A stretch of DNA of 64,000 nt from Sorex araneus (GCF_027595985.1 NC_073302.1:404424503-404488502), one strand, 5' to 3'. Shown: positions 14,658-28,230, numbered from the stretch's first letter. Program-made: numbers and translations. The notes: a model not told the origin generated them from the letters alone.

Positions 14658-15221
14658 GGATATGACAGATCTTCAACAATGTTAACTTTGGGGCCTTTTA
14701 GAAATTCTAATTTAACTGAACTGGGTCTGCAAGAAATTAAAACTATTGGCTATACCAGCCCTAGGAATAGGACTGAAGTCAATAGACAGTGCCCTGGAGA
14801 AAAAGAATCTGTGTCAGACCTACAACTGGGACTCGATGCAATCGAGCAAACAGCCTTGCATAAGACCATGGAAACACCTACACATGACAGGACTGATTCG
14901 AACAACCAACTGGAATCTACTCACTCTGGGCGGGGCACGATATATTCTTCATGGGTAAAGAGTCCTGACAGGACAGGAGTTAACTTCTCAGTAAACTCAA
15001 ACTTGAGGGACTTGACACCCTCACATCAATTGGAAGTTGGAGGTGGCTTCCGGATGAGTGAGTCAAAGTGCCTGATACAGGATGATACTAGAAGCATGTT
15101 TATGGAAACGCCTGTATTTTGTACTTCTGAAGATGGCCTGGTATCTGCTTTTGGAAGGGCTGTTAATGACAGTTTGATGGATGGAAGCTGCACACCCCAG
15201 AATCCACCACAGAAGAAAAAG
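14658..15221 (+). CDS. KMT2E: KMT2E coding exon w8 (188 codons)
   Basis: It begins [20 protein letters not shown] and ends NPPQKKK. A disordered Ser/Thr-rich region with internal identity to KMT2E ([20 protein letters not shown]). Phase 0-0. The donor is AAAAAG|GTTACA, GT but a poor U1 match; the frame stays open for 24 codons into the intron before a stop at 15294-15296. Confidence 0.95.
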
Positions 15222-16172
15222 GTTACAAATTTAACTATTTATCTTTTAAATAGCAGTTTTAAATATTTACTTGGAAGGCTTATAAATGTTCTATAAGGCA
15301 TTCTTTAGTTATTCAATTTTGGAAACATACATTTAAAAATGCTTTGTTAAAATTGGATTAGAAAAAGTTTGGAGAAAAGTAGAAAATTGAATATGAAAAA
15401 TTTTATAATGATTATGGTTTCAAATATTAAAAACAAAGTAATTTACTTCCCAACAAATAAACAAGACTTGAAAATTATGTTGTTACTGTTATTTCATACA
15501 CAGTAGGCATTCTTATATGTAAGAAATGCCTTTTATCCATTATATTTAAAACATTTAGATGGGAACATAACTAATTTGCTAAAAGATGAATTTAACATAA
15601 AAGTTCATTGGTTTACTGCCATTGTTATTTGGTTCAGACATACCAAAATGGTTAGAATGCCTTATTTTTGAAGGATTGGGAGAAACTACAACACTTAATT
15701 TTACTTGTTAATAGGTTTATTGCTTTGAAAGTCAAAGAATTTTAGTGATGGTGTGCTTTTAATTTTTATAACAGAGTCCAGTTGGCAACTTTGTGGGAAG
15801 CAATGTAGTATAGTGGAAAGAGCACGGGCTTTCAAGTAAGACCTAGGTTCGAATCCCGGCTCCAACACTCACCAGCTGTGTGACCTTGAGTGAGTGAGTT
15901 ACTCAATTTCCTCATCTGTAAAATGGGGATAATATACCTATTTCTTAGGGTTGTTGTGAGGATTAAATGAGATAATGTGCTTAAATCATCTAAATATGAT
16001 GCCTGGTATGTACACCAGGCATTTGATAATTGTTAATTACTATTGTTTGGAATCAAATTATTTTGTATAATTTTCCTAATGTAAATAAATTAATTCTTTT
16101 TGGAAAAAATAGTTTGACTCTGACATATAAAACAAGAATAAAAGATTTGCTTCTTATCTTTTTTTGGTAAAG
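15222..16172 (+). other. KMT2E intron, 0.95 kb
   Basis: AT-rich; its main content is a very well preserved MIR at 15798-16052. Confidence 0.75.
15798..16052 (+). repeat. MIR SINE, near full length and well preserved, sense
   Basis: It has GTAGTATAGTGGAAAGAGCA, the B box GGTTCGAATCCCGGCTCC, AGCTGTGTGACCTTGAGTGA, TTTCCTCATCTGTAAAATGG and GTTGTTGTGAGGATTAAATG in order, all very close to the MIR consensus as I know it. The whole tRNA-like head, core and LINE-like 3' end are present. Confidence 0.92.
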
Positions 16173-16459
16173 GTTTCTCTATTAGAATACCGTAAAAGAC
16201 AACGTGAAGCTAGAAAAAGTGGCTCTAAAGCGGAACACTTCCCACTGGTTAGTGTATCACCTCATGCAAGTGGAAACTTGAGCAGCAATGGTGATGGATG
16301 TGCCAACAGGAACGAAAATGGAGAGCAGGTAGAAAGCTCTACCAGTCTTCCCTTACCAGCTCCATCTGCAGTTTATAATACTACTTTGGAGGAAGCCAGC
16401 AATAACTGTCCCGTAAAGGAAGCTTCTGCCAATGAGAAGAATGACCCAGAAGTTCAATG
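16173..16459 (+). CDS. KMT2E: KMT2E coding exon w9 (95 codons + 2 bases)
   Basis: [20 protein letters not shown], then [19 protein letters not shown] and on to [10 protein letters not shown]. The Trp codon is split TG|G. Acceptor TTTGGTAAAG, donor ATG|GTAAAC. Confidence 0.96.
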
Positions 16460-16789
16460 GTAAACCTGTTTAAAAATTCTAATAGAAAGTTTAGAATTGC
16501 AAACAATATGTATAATTTAAAAGTTTGTTATTTATCACTGTCGGAAAGATAATTTTCATATTTCTCAAATATGTAAATTGTTAATGAATTTTCCTTTACT
16601 GCTGTTTTTCCAACATTGAGGAGATAGAGATTTGTGATTGTGATTTTAAAAGTTCTTCAATGACAGGGATTTTAACCATCTGTGTTGTTAAAGGTATAAA
16701 TTCTGGTGACTTTCACAAATATTACTTGCCAAAAAAACATTTTTCCTTAATAGTTCTACAGTTTATTTGAAACCCTATAATAATTATAT

Positions 16790-16915
16790 TATGGGTCACA
16801 CCTGGTGATGCTCGGTGGTTACTCCTGAATCTGTAATACTCCTTCCTGGTAGAGTTTGGGGGACCACACAGCGTGCTAGAGATCGAGCTAGGCATGGCTG
16901 CTTGCAATGCACATA
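16790..16915 (-). repeat. SOR-type SINE, antisense, partial
   Basis: GGGTCACACCTGGTGATGCT, CGGTGGTTACTCCTGAATC and GATCGAGCTAGGCATGGCTG; directly abuts the CA repeat. Confidence 0.75.
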
Positions 16916-16917
16916 GT

Positions 16918-16920
<3 letters not shown>

Positions 16921-16964
<44 letters not shown>
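16921..16964 (+). repeat. (CA)22 microsatellite
   Basis: Uninterrupted AC/CA dinucleotides, 282 bases upstream of the exon at 17247, so the KMT2E pre-mRNA carries a CA-repeat typical of hnRNP L binding (inference). Open frames of alternating Cys-Val or Thr-His across it are artefacts. Confidence 0.95.
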
Positions 16965-16967
<3 letters not shown>

Positions 16968-17244
16968 GGCAGGAAACCTTTGTTCCCAAGGATCTTCCCT
17001 TCCATGGGTGATATTAAAAGACATCTATTTGGTACTAGAAACTGCTTTAGACAAAGGAGCAGACCATGATCAAGTTCTTTAAATAAATTAAGTTAAATAT
17101 GTTTGAGGTGCTGTTACAAAGCTTTACGCCTAAGTATTTTCCCCAAAGAGCAAAAACCCTTGATCTGAGGACACTTGACCATGAAAAGACAAATAATCTA
17201 GCTCATAGTAATTGCTCTGAATTCATGACATGATTTTATTTTAA

Positions 17245-17340
<96 letters not shown>

Positions 17341-17442
17341 TGAACTTGCTCCTTCACCAAAATGGAGTCAGCTAATCACTCTGCTCCCTCACTCTTTGCT
17401 GTGCTAATATTCTCTTTGGGTCTGCTTCTACTTCATCTCTAG

Positions 17443-17568
17443 GGGGAGAATCACCATGTGTCCCATGTTCACCGAGTCATATTCCGTCTTCACCTTCATC
17501 TCATTCAAATCACATTCCCCAGTTGCAACCCAAGGGCCCAGTCCCTTCATTCAGTGAACATATGGAAG
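17443..17568 (+). CDS. KMT2E: KMT2E coding exon w11 (41 codons, Ser/Pro-rich)
   Basis: It completes Gly, then [20 protein letters not shown] ... [11 protein letters not shown]. Acceptor ATCTCTAG, donor GAAG|GTCAGT. Confidence 0.94.
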
Positions 17569-17736
17569 GTCAGTAACCAGATGACATATCATGGTTATTG
17601 TTCTAAGTAATTTTTTAAGTAAGAGAACCTTTATAAAATGAAGTCTGTTTGAACAGAATTCGTAATGCTTTTGTAGAATTAACAATAAGGGGCAAATTAT
17701 TGTGAAACTTTACACTTAAAGTTTCCTGTTTTGTAG

Positions 17737-17834
17737 ATCCTGATGCTGATAATCCAGAACTCACAGCTGCAAATGAATGTCCATCCCCAGATGCTTCTCA
17801 AAATACTTGCAGAAGTCCTTCAAAAACAAGCAAG
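17737..17834 (+). CDS. KMT2E: KMT2E coding exon w12 (32 codons)
   Basis: It completes Asp, then [32 protein letters not shown]. Acceptor TTTTGTAG, donor AAG|GTAATA. Confidence 0.95.
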
Positions 17835-18262
17835 GTAATAATATGCAGAGATTTTCCTGCTGAAATAATGATGTTTGTAATTTCTGGACATTTCCCCTGT
17901 CAATCCTGTTTATTAGTTTATGCTTTTTCTCAAGGTTCTAATATCTTGTATACTCTCCAAGTGTTTCATCCCAAACACATAAGGTCACGATAGAATGCAT
18001 CTTCTATTCTGGATTTTGAGGAATGTAGTTGCATACTAAAGAAAATTTGATTTTTAAAAAGGGGCTTAAGTGATAGTACAGTGGGTAGAGCTGGCAGCAC
18101 CCCAAGGACCATTGGGTGTAGCCCCTAAAACAACCCTAATGACTGGGGACAAGGCTTCAAGGGATGAATCACTTGCTTTGCCACTGTGAGCCCCTGGTTC
18201 CCCTTCAAACCCTGCCCCTTCCCACTACAACTACAACTCAACACAGAAATCAAGAAAATCAG

Positions 18263-18388
18263 GGGCCGGAGCATATGTACAGTGGCGAGAGTCCGACCAG
18301 GTTTTCCCCCCAGCACCACCATGAGTAATTCCTCAGTGCAGAGCTAGGAGTAACCCCCGAGCATCGTGTGCAACCCAAAAAGAAAAAA
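18263..18388 (+). repeat. SOR-type SINE, sense, internally deleted
   Basis: GGGGCCGGAGCATATGTACA, GTGGCGAGAGTCCGACCAGG, GAGTAATTCCTCAGTGCAGA and GAGTAACCCCCGAGCATCGT. Confidence 0.82.
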
Positions 18389-18530
18389 GAAAACAGAGAT
18401 TGTGTGTGTGTTGGGGGAAAGGGGGGAAGAGAAAGAATTAAAAGTCTTGTACACTTGGATAAGGAATTAGAATTGAAAACCGCTTGAGGAGCAAGTTTAT
18501 TCACCCAAATTAAATTCTTGAATTCTTTCA

Positions 18531-18658
18531 GTGCCAGAGAAGTGCTTGCCCTGGATCAAATTCCTAGCAATTTATATGGTCCTCCCACTGCAAGCGCTAC
18601 CAGGGATCATTCCTGAGCACTGCTGGGTGTGTCCCCACCAGTGCCCCGAGAATAAAGC
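18531..18658 (+). repeat. Degenerate SOR-type SINE, sense
   Basis: GTGCTTGCCCTGGATCAAAT, then ATTTATATGGTCCTCCCAC and GATCATTCCTGAGCACTGCT. Confidence 0.65.
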
Positions 18659-18883
18659 TCATAAATTAGGCTTCATCACTTGCAAGGGGGGTGGGGGGGT
18701 AAAGAAAAGGGGAAGCTAAATACTTTTGTCTTGAAATAAAACATTGATCGAGTCGATGTTTATTACCAGAGCCATTTGAATTAGCAGATAGATTTTACTT
18801 CTTAATGTTTTTTGGGTAGTTGTTAAAAAGTTGTTAGTTGTTAAAATTTCAGTGTACCTAAAATATTTAATTTTTTTCCATAG

Positions 18884-20383
<1,500 letters not shown>

Positions 20384-21150
20384 AATGGACTCCAAAAGCA
20401 TTTTTTTAAATGTTCTGTAAGATAAATTGTATATTTCATATGTACCTGTTAAGGTACTTTTTAAAGCTTGTACATGAAACTTTGTATAAAAAAAAAAAAG
20501 CACCAGTGCTCTTTCATTGTATTTTCCCCATTTTTGCTTTTTAAAATTCCTTTTAAAAATGTGCTGTTAAGCCAGTATTAGGTATCTTTAATTTGTAAGT
20601 GAACATTCCAGCTGTTTTTTCTTGCAATTGGTTGGATGCTACATGATCTTTAAATTTTATTGTTGCAGTTAAATTCATTTAGTGAATGTTTTCTATATTA
20701 TTTTATACATATGCATTAAGTACAGAACTAGGTAATAGCACTATGAGAATTTTCTTTCCTCCCTTCCCCACCTTGTCAGCCGTTCTTGAGTGCATTGTAA
20801 GTATAAAAATGCAATACAGATTTTTATAGTTTGGTGTGAACATGGCTCATTTTGTTTTACCGGTTATTTGCAAGGAAGATGTAATTTAATGTATAGATGA
20901 TTTTTAATGTCTCCTGACAAACTGTAAATACTGAATTTCTTTCGCGTATATAATTGCTTACAGCTTTTCTCATTTGATATATAGCATTGTACATATTTGA
21001 CAAGTCTTTGCAAAACTGTGTGATCTTTGTGAAAGTAGAACAGTATATGGCCTTTAATTTCTTTTTTATTTTAAATATACTATCACATTGAAGCACTGGT
21101 TGGGCATTTTAATTCATGTTAATAAATCACAATTATGTAAGTTTTACCAA
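20384..21150 (+). other. KMT2E: KMT2E 3' UTR (proximal form)
   Basis: AT-rich, SINE-free sequence from the stop to just beyond the first strong poly(A) signal at 21121. An A12 run lies near 20489. Longer 3' UTR forms reaching further right are possible. Confidence 0.65.
21121..21126 (+). promoter_or_regulatory. Candidate poly(A) signal AATAAA for KMT2E
   Basis: TGTTAATAAATCACAATT, with T/GT-rich sequence 20-40 bases downstream (GTTTTACCAAATTGTCCTGT). Other AATAAA hexamers on this strand are at about 21731 and 22700. Confidence 0.6.
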
Positions 21151-22309
21151 ATTGTCCTGTACAACTTCTGAAACTGGGATCTGTTTAAGTGTGTTTACAA
21201 AGTTACATTTTTTACAATATCAGTTTGTAAGGAGCTTCCATTTTCTTTAGTGACTACTACCTCAGTTGGACCACAGTAAACATCAGAAGGACTTACTCCC
21301 AGAGTATTCCTACTTGTCATTTTTGTAGGAGCCAAGAGCCATAGGAAACTACCATGCTATGTATGTACATTTTCTTATATCTAACATCATACAAACTAAA
21401 CCCATATCATTAAAGCATTATACATGATACAATTATGGATTATCATTTACAACTGTTTGAAAATATGGAATAGTTTTCCTAAAAACACAGTAATATCTAA
21501 TTTGTACACTTTAGAACATGATTGAAAGTTCCTTGGTTAATCAAAATTGTTTTAAAATCTTAGCACTTACTATTTGCTATAGTATTTAAAAAAGTAGTGG
21601 GAAATATTTTAAAATTGGGGTGTATAAAACTAAAGAAAAAAGGCATTCATATATCAAGTGAAATGAAAATGGCCTCTCAAGCAGGCATTTTATTGCTGAA
21701 ATATAAAATGCTAGTTTATAACTTTGGAAAAATAAAAAGTTCTTTGTCTTCTTCTGAGAAGGATTAAGTATAACCAATAATGACACTATTTTCAGCACAT
21801 TTTTCATCATCAAATTACTTGACAATTTGGCACAGCACACAAATTCTGTGCTTTGGAGAAGTAAGCAGATTATATTTAGCAGTAGTATAAGTTGTCTTAC
21901 ACTTTTCATTTCTTTCTGAAAATTAGTTCGAATGACACATTAACAGAGCTGCACTTATTACTCAAACCCGATTAGTTTCAAGTTTTAAATGAACTTACAT
22001 GAACTTTGTCATCCTTTACCAGCAAACAAAATTCTACTTAAGTATTCACTAAAGAAACGCTTGATCAAAAAGAGATGGCTTGTATCATCCATTCTTTGAA
22101 TTTTAAAACACAGAACAGATTGAACTAGCATAGTAAATTGTCCATAACTACCTGTTTAAGGAGAATGTCTTAAGGATGTTAAATTTCTCAGTTTAATTTT
22201 TACTACTATACATATAATGTATGAAAAAAGTATATACTGTGTGAACTGCTGAATCTCATACAGTTTTTTGACTCCTTGATGAGGGACATTCATATCCTCT
22301 CAAATACTA

Positions 22310-22329
22310 CCCTCTATTATAATAGAGGG
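22310..22329. repeat. Perfect 20-bp palindrome
   Basis: CCCTCTATTATAATAGAGGG is its own reverse complement, with no loop. It lies in the SINE-poor 3' UTR region. Confidence 0.95.
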
Positions 22330-23950
22330 AGAAATACATAATAATGGGAGAAGGAAAACTGGCATTTACTAACCTAGTAAAAACAGTGTAACAGTTCTCT
22401 GCCTTAAGACAAGTCCTAACTTTCATATAGCCAGTGTTTGGAATCTGCTATAATAACGTAAGTGACCGCTGCTTGTCTTTATTCTGAAGGCTCTACATAT
22501 CCAAAGGGAAAAATAGAGGAAGTTCAAAAATCATGGTGCTGGTTATAATGTTTTGCATAACCAGTGGTTTTCATTTAACTTACTATGCGTTCTTTGTGAA
22601 GATACCAAGAATGCTAAAATCCATGCTGTACCTAATACAAATATATATTCCTTCTAGAGTAACTGTTTCTACATTGGAAACTGGCTATGTATCATAAGGA
22701 ATAAACCCTTAAACAAAATTCGTAACTTTTTCTAACACGAATCAAAACTGACCTAGACAACTTTAGTTCAAGTGTGTAAATAACCCTGATAAAAACTGGT
22801 ATAGAACCTGGGAAGACAACTGTAAAGCGGTTCTTGTAAGACTGTATCCTATGGGAATTGTGGTTAGCATAGTCACCATCTGCCACAGAACTTATATAGG
22901 TATCTCACAGCCTCAATTTTAAAAAGCATGCACCTTTCATAAATGATTGGTCTGTTCCACCGTTAACTTTTAAGAGGATATGTGTCTTATTTCTTACAAT
23001 GAATAGTTTAAAAAATTACAATGCTCAATGAAATTCAGTTTTGATTAAACATGAATCTGAAAAAGGAGCACTTAAATTCTAGGTAAATATCTATACTACA
23101 GCATCTTTTCTACATCTACATTCTATCTTTACAAAAACAATGAATGGGTTTCCTTGTTAGCCTCAATGTATGTTATAAAACTACAGTTCCTGCAACGAGA
23201 ATGTGGATATTTTCTTTACTTTTGATTACACTAAAATAGCAAATGTTTGTTGACTATCACTTCATATATAGGCCAATGACCAAGGCAATGTCTGGAAAAA
23301 AAAAAAACCAATACTTTAATTTTATAAGACAACTGCAAGCACCTCAAACAATGGATTATTGTTACAACACTTGTTATCTTTTCACAATCTAGTTATTGCA
23401 AAGGCATATATGGATAAATATTAATGGACAAAGTCAAGAAAAAGAGGCACCTTAATGAGTTAATAAAAAAAAAAACATTCAATCCAATGACTTCTAAAAG
23501 AGGCTAAATTCACCTCAATATGTTACATTCTAAAATTGTATTGCCTACTATGGTTTGTGACCTGGATTCTGCAATTTAGAGGAAATGCACAAACTAAACT
23601 GTGCGACCTGCAAAGGGAAAATCAGTTTTTCAACTTCAGTTCATGAGAAGAAAATAAAAAGGTAGTAAAACGTGCCATAGCCATACATAAAACTGCCTAT
23701 GGAATGAATGTGATCACTTTTACCTCCCAGTGTTAGAATTCTGCCTATTGTAAATTGTATATGCCATACCTTGGTTTTAGCAAACATTCGCAAGCCTTCC
23801 ACCCGTCAGCATAGATATATATTTTTCATTCACACACTGAACATGTTTCCTTGTCCAATTTAATCTATGTTGAGTTTAACTTACAGGTGCCTGGAAGAGG
23901 CAATAGCGCATGGTATCAAGATAACACATTTTTAAGAGGAAACTGCTCTT

Positions 23951-24126
23951 TTTTTTTTTCTTTCTTTTTGGGTCACATCTGGCAATGCATAGGGGTTACT
24001 CCTGGCTCTGCACTCAGGAATTACTCCTGGTGGTGCTCAGGGGACCATATGGGATTCTGGGAATCAAACCCGGGTCGGCCGCGTGCAAGGCAAACGCCCT
24101 ACCCGCTGTGCTATAGCTCTAGACCC
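23951..24126 (-). repeat. Young SOR-type SINE, antisense, with target-site duplication
   Basis: Full-length reversed SINE: T-rich start, GGTTACTCCTGGCTCTGCAC, GACCATATGGGATTCTGGGA, AATCAAACCCGGGTCGGCCG and TGCTATAGCTCTAGACCC. It is flanked by a perfect 13-bp duplication GGAAACTGCTCTT at 23938-23950 and 24127-24139. It is the only insertion in the 3' UTR region. Confidence 0.96.
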
Positions 24127-24212
24127 GGAAACTGCTCTTCTTAAAAAGTAACTTATGAGAAGAGAGAAGAAAAAAAAAGTATGGGAACACTAAATCCTAA
24201 TCCTTACAAATA

Positions 24213-24218
24213 TTTATT
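24213..24218 (-). promoter_or_regulatory. Candidate poly(A) signal for SRPK2
   Basis: TTTATT on the + strand reads AATAAA on the - strand, about 735 bases past the SRPK2 stop. It is one of several possible sites. Confidence 0.3.
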
Positions 24219-24951
24219 TTAGCATGAGAAGTATATCTTTACTTCCTGTAAAGTGCCATATATGGAATGATACTCTAGCCCAGAGCCACTTTGTTTAAAA
24301 CTCCAATGCAAAAGGATTATGCTATGGAATGAAAGTTCTCACAACTCCTTGGGCAGTTAAATTCTGTTACATGCAACTTAGGCTACAAAGCACTCAAGAC
24401 TTAGTAGCTCTTCAGAAATTTGAGTCCCCATCCTTATTTAATGGAAATTAACATTTACAGGGTGCATTTACATACACTATAATACAGGAATGATGTCCCT
24501 TTGCCAGGAGATAAAATTGTACATTTCCTTGCTATAGTTCTTAATTCCAACTTGATAATGTTTTAAGATTGTAAATTATATAGTACTCAGCTAAAATATC
24601 TCTTCATAAATAGTTACAAAACCTGCCAAAACACAAGGAGGGAAAGTATTTTTCGTTCCAAAAAATTGACACTTGAATGTCACACAACACAAGAAACAAA
24701 GCTTAGACACATGTTATTGTTTCCAGAAGAAAGTGGGTCAGTAAACTACTAAGCTGAAGACAAAAGACTACCCTTCCCCAGGATCACAGTGCACAAAAGC
24801 AAAATGTCAAACAACAGTACCTCAAAGCAAAATAAAGGTCTGAGGATGAAGCCAGCTCACTTGTAATCCTGTTAATGAATGAGAGTCACCGTTTAGGTCC
24901 AATGTACTGGAAAACATTTGCTAGCTCAGAATGCTATATTTGTAAAATCTG

Positions 24952-25158
<207 letters not shown>

Positions 25159-25776
25159 TCAAGCAAGTCCAAGTTTTCATTTTCCTACTGTGAGTCCAGT
25201 CAGGTTATTTTTGTAAAAGCAAGGAAAACCAACCTGCTCAACACTATAGCAACAACCAAGCAAGCCAGCCCCCCACCCCCAGCAGTAACCAAGACCCTTC
25301 GGTATTTCCAATGAGCACAGTCAATGTAAACAAGATTAATTCACAAGGCAACAATTCCGGTTACAGGGGCTCTAGGTAAACTGAGTTCACCATAGAACTT
25401 TTTTTTCTGCAATAAAAAAAACAATTTAGGTATAAATGAGCTTTAAGAGGCTAAACTCCACAGAATATTCTGTACACCTATAGCATGCGTGAGACTTCCA
25501 CAGAGCAGCACCACTAGAGTGCTTTCTGGGACAGCCGACTTTACTGCCCAAGAGCGGCGCTGCAAGTGGTACCTAGGAGCACCTGGGATGTGATTCATGG
25601 GCCTAAGGAATCACGTTCCAATTTTCATTTTAAATAGCCACTTGCCCTGGACAGCAAGCACAATTTTGGTGGAAAATTCAAATCAGTCAGTACCTAAGTC
25701 TATCAGAATTTCATGAAAGTCACGGCATTCATCTGCAAATCTTTTAAATGAGTTAACTCAGGTATAAAATTCTGGG

Positions 25777-26093
25777 CATAATACTCTGGACAAGAGGTGA
25801 GTGCTGAAAGTAGATAAAAGGATGTAAAAGATAACCTTTTCAGTATCTGCATTGCAAACCATAATGCCCAAAATGGGGAAGGAAGAAGGGAGGGAGAAGG
25901 GAGAAAGAGAGAGAGAGAACAGTCTGCCATAAAGGTAGGTGGGAAGGGCGCACAGGTGGGAGGGTGGGGGGAGTGGGGACATTGGTAGTGGGAAGTGAAC
26001 ACAGGTGAAAGGACCATATTGGACCACTCTATGACACCCAATCATGAATAACTCTGTAACTTTTGTAATCTCATAGTGATTCAATTAAAAAAT
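25777..26093 (+). mobile_element. L1 3' end (5'-truncated), + strand
   Basis: It shares GTGCTGAAAGTAGAT, a purine/G-rich middle, GGGGACATTGGTAG and the tail AGTGATTCAATTAAAAAAT with the other copies here. Flanked by the 10-bp duplication AAATTCTGGG (25767-25776 and 26094-26103). The 41191-41878 copy carries ORF2-end sequence, which identifies the family as L1. Confidence 0.8.
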
Positions 26094-26574
26094 AAATTCT
26101 GGGAGTTCAAAAAGGCCTGACAAGGAAATGGCAAGTGATCTGGGTGCGGAGGGGGAGAGGCGGAAGCTGTCAAGGTACTTTCTGATAGATATTTCCACAG
26201 AATACACCACTCTGTCCAGAGGCCTCCCTGAGTCCCCTCTAGTGTCCGTCCCAGCAGCACCCACAGAGGGGATGTGCCGTACCCTCACTCTGATAGTGCA
26301 CAGACAGAGAATCATGTCTATGATTACAAAAAGCCAGATTAGAAGCCAGATCTATTTCACCACAATTCATTCAACACACTTTCTTTTTTACTAATAAGTT
26401 AGTAAAAGACTATAGGAAATCGCAAAACATAAAAAATTAAAACTTAGAGAGGAGGAATGATGTGAAATCCCACCTCATTTTTGCCTATAATGTTTTCAGC
26501 CTTCTTATGGAAGCGTATGTCTGCAGAATTTGACTCATGACTCAAAATATTTGAAAATTTTTTTGTTTGGGGCA

Positions 26575-26716
26575 GGGAACTCTAATCTATGCCTATGGCT
26601 TACTCCTGGCTGTGGGCTCTGGGATCACTCCAGGAGATGCTAAGGAGACCACATAGGGATCCAGGTCAGCGCATGCAAGGCTAACACCCTACTCTTTGTA
26701 CTATGTTTCTGGCTCT
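26575..26716 (-). repeat. SOR-type SINE, antisense, diverged
   Basis: GCTTACTCCTGGCTGTGGGC, GGGATCACTCCAGGAGATGC and CATGCAAGGCTAACACCCTA. Confidence 0.75.
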
Positions 26717-27045
26717 GAGAATGTTTCCTGTTAAAGGGGCTGTAAGCCAGCGGGTAAGGGGTTTGCTCAGTAACCCCTGAGCATAGCTGGACCAAAAGAA
26801 AAGCCAAAAAAAAAGGGGGGGGGTAGGCGGGCTGTAAGCTTCTGGCTTCAATATGAAGTGAGAGTTAAGCATCACTTCCAGACCACAGCTGGTTCTGTTT
26901 GAAACTAGAAAGTGGCCAGACAACTTAGGAAAAAGGGTTCCATCCTATGGAAGGAAACAGTCTCCATAAACACAAAAGCTCAGGCACTCATCATATGTTT
27001 ATCCCCGTTAATCTCTCAGTTGACATTCTCCTAACCCAATCTATG

Positions 27046-27192
27046 CACCTAGAGTGACAGTACAGAGGGCTGGGTGCTTGCCTTGCGCACGGCCTACCCA
27101 GGTTCTATTCCTCACTGACATATTGTTCCACGAGCCCTGCCAGGAATGCAGAAATAAGTCTTGAGTGCTGCTGGGTGTGGCCCCAAAAGGGG
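27046..27192 (+). repeat. SOR-type SINE, sense
   Basis: AGAGTGACAGTACAGAGGGC, GTGCTTGCCTTGCGCACGGC, CCAGGTTCTATTCC and GAGTGCTGCTGGGTGTGGCC. Confidence 0.8.
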
Positions 27193-27257
27193 AAAAAATA
27201 CCAATCCAACCTAAAGAAACCATCCCAACCCCAAAATAAGATGACTAGAAAATCAAA

Positions 27258-27425
27258 TAGCACTGTAGCACTGTCGTCCCATTGGTCATCGATTTGCTGG
27301 AGTGGACACCAATAATGTCCCCATTGTGAGACTTGTTAGTTTTTGGCATATCGAATGGGGAGCTTGCCAGGCTGTGCTGTGGGGGTGGGATACTCTTGGT
27401 AGCTTGCCGGCTCTCCGAGAGGGAA
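27258..27425 (-). repeat. SINE second body, antisense
   Basis: GCACTGTCGTCCCATTGGTC, ATCGATTTGCTGGAGTGG, GTCCCCATTGTGAGACTTGT and TTTTTGGCATATCGAAT, ending AGCTTGCCGGCTCTCCGAGA. This is the reverse complement of the body at 3760-3898. Confidence 0.8.
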
Positions 27426-28042
27426 TAAAATCACATATACTTGGCAAAATGACTTCTGCTAAGGAATAAGAGTAAATTAGAAACTACCACCAAGGGACCT
27501 GAGAGTACAAAGCTTAACATACTTGGTCATCTGCAGCAGAGGGCCCCCCAAACACCTCCAGGAGGAAGTAGGTGTGGCCCCAAACCCACCTGGGAGCTCT
27601 AAGGCTTGCATGTCTCCTACTTGCAGAAACAGCAGCACCTTATGAGGAGTCAGGCCACCCTCACTTCCAGCTACCTCGACTACCACTACTGATGATCTTA
27701 AAAATAGTATGAGCCAAGCAGGCTTCAATCCCGGGCACAGCACAGGGTCCCCCAAGCCCAAGCAGGAGTGAACCAGAAAACCCAAGCACTGGTGGGTTTG
27801 TCCCAAACCCCAAAATAAATAATACAAAAATGATATGGGCCACAGAGATAATTTACCTTGTATCCTGCCATCACCGCATGCCAGGGGTCATTCCTGAGCA
27901 TAGAGCCAGTGAAGCCCCTGAGTACAAGTGACCCTTTGAAAACTATTTTACACATCTTCCTCTTGGAAAAGTACCAAATTTCACTGCAAAACTGGCACAG
28001 AATGTAAGGGTGTTTTTTTTTTTTTTTTAAGGAGGGGGTACA

Positions 28043-28230
28043 GGGCTGGAGCAAATAACATGGAAAAATTTTTTTCCTTATTTTTTTGATTTAGTGTTTA
28101 CCTTGCATGTGGCTAGCCCAGGTTTGAGCCCCAGCATTCATTTGCACCCCCTCCAAGCCCACCAGAAGTGATTCCTGACCACAGAGCCAGGAATAAGCCC
28201 TGAGCAAGCTGGAGGGAACCCCTCCACAAA
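28043..28230 (+). repeat. SOR-type SINE, sense
   Basis: CAGGGCTGGAGCAAATAACA, TACCTTGCATGTGGCTAGCC, GTTTGAGCCCCAGC, GAAGTGATTCCTGACCACAG and AATAAGCCCTGAGC, ending in the AAAAT repeat. Confidence 0.82.

Larger units (their letters stand above)
17835..18883 (+). other. KMT2E last intron, 1.05 kb
   Basis: Holds SINE-derived pieces at about 18060-18125, 18263-18388 and 18531-18658, and a G/A-rich stretch near 18686-18720. A long T-rich tract precedes the acceptor CCATAG. Confidence 0.7.
21151..24951. other. Convergent 3' region between KMT2E and SRPK2, probably both 3' UTRs
   Basis: AT-rich, almost repeat-free (one young SINE at 23951-24126) and without any coding-like frame. SRPK2 transcripts end somewhere here; AATAAA or ATTAAA on the - strand appear as TTTATT at 24213-24218 and TTTAAT at 24437-24442. 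Where each transcript stops cannot be decided from the sequence. Confidence 0.6.
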
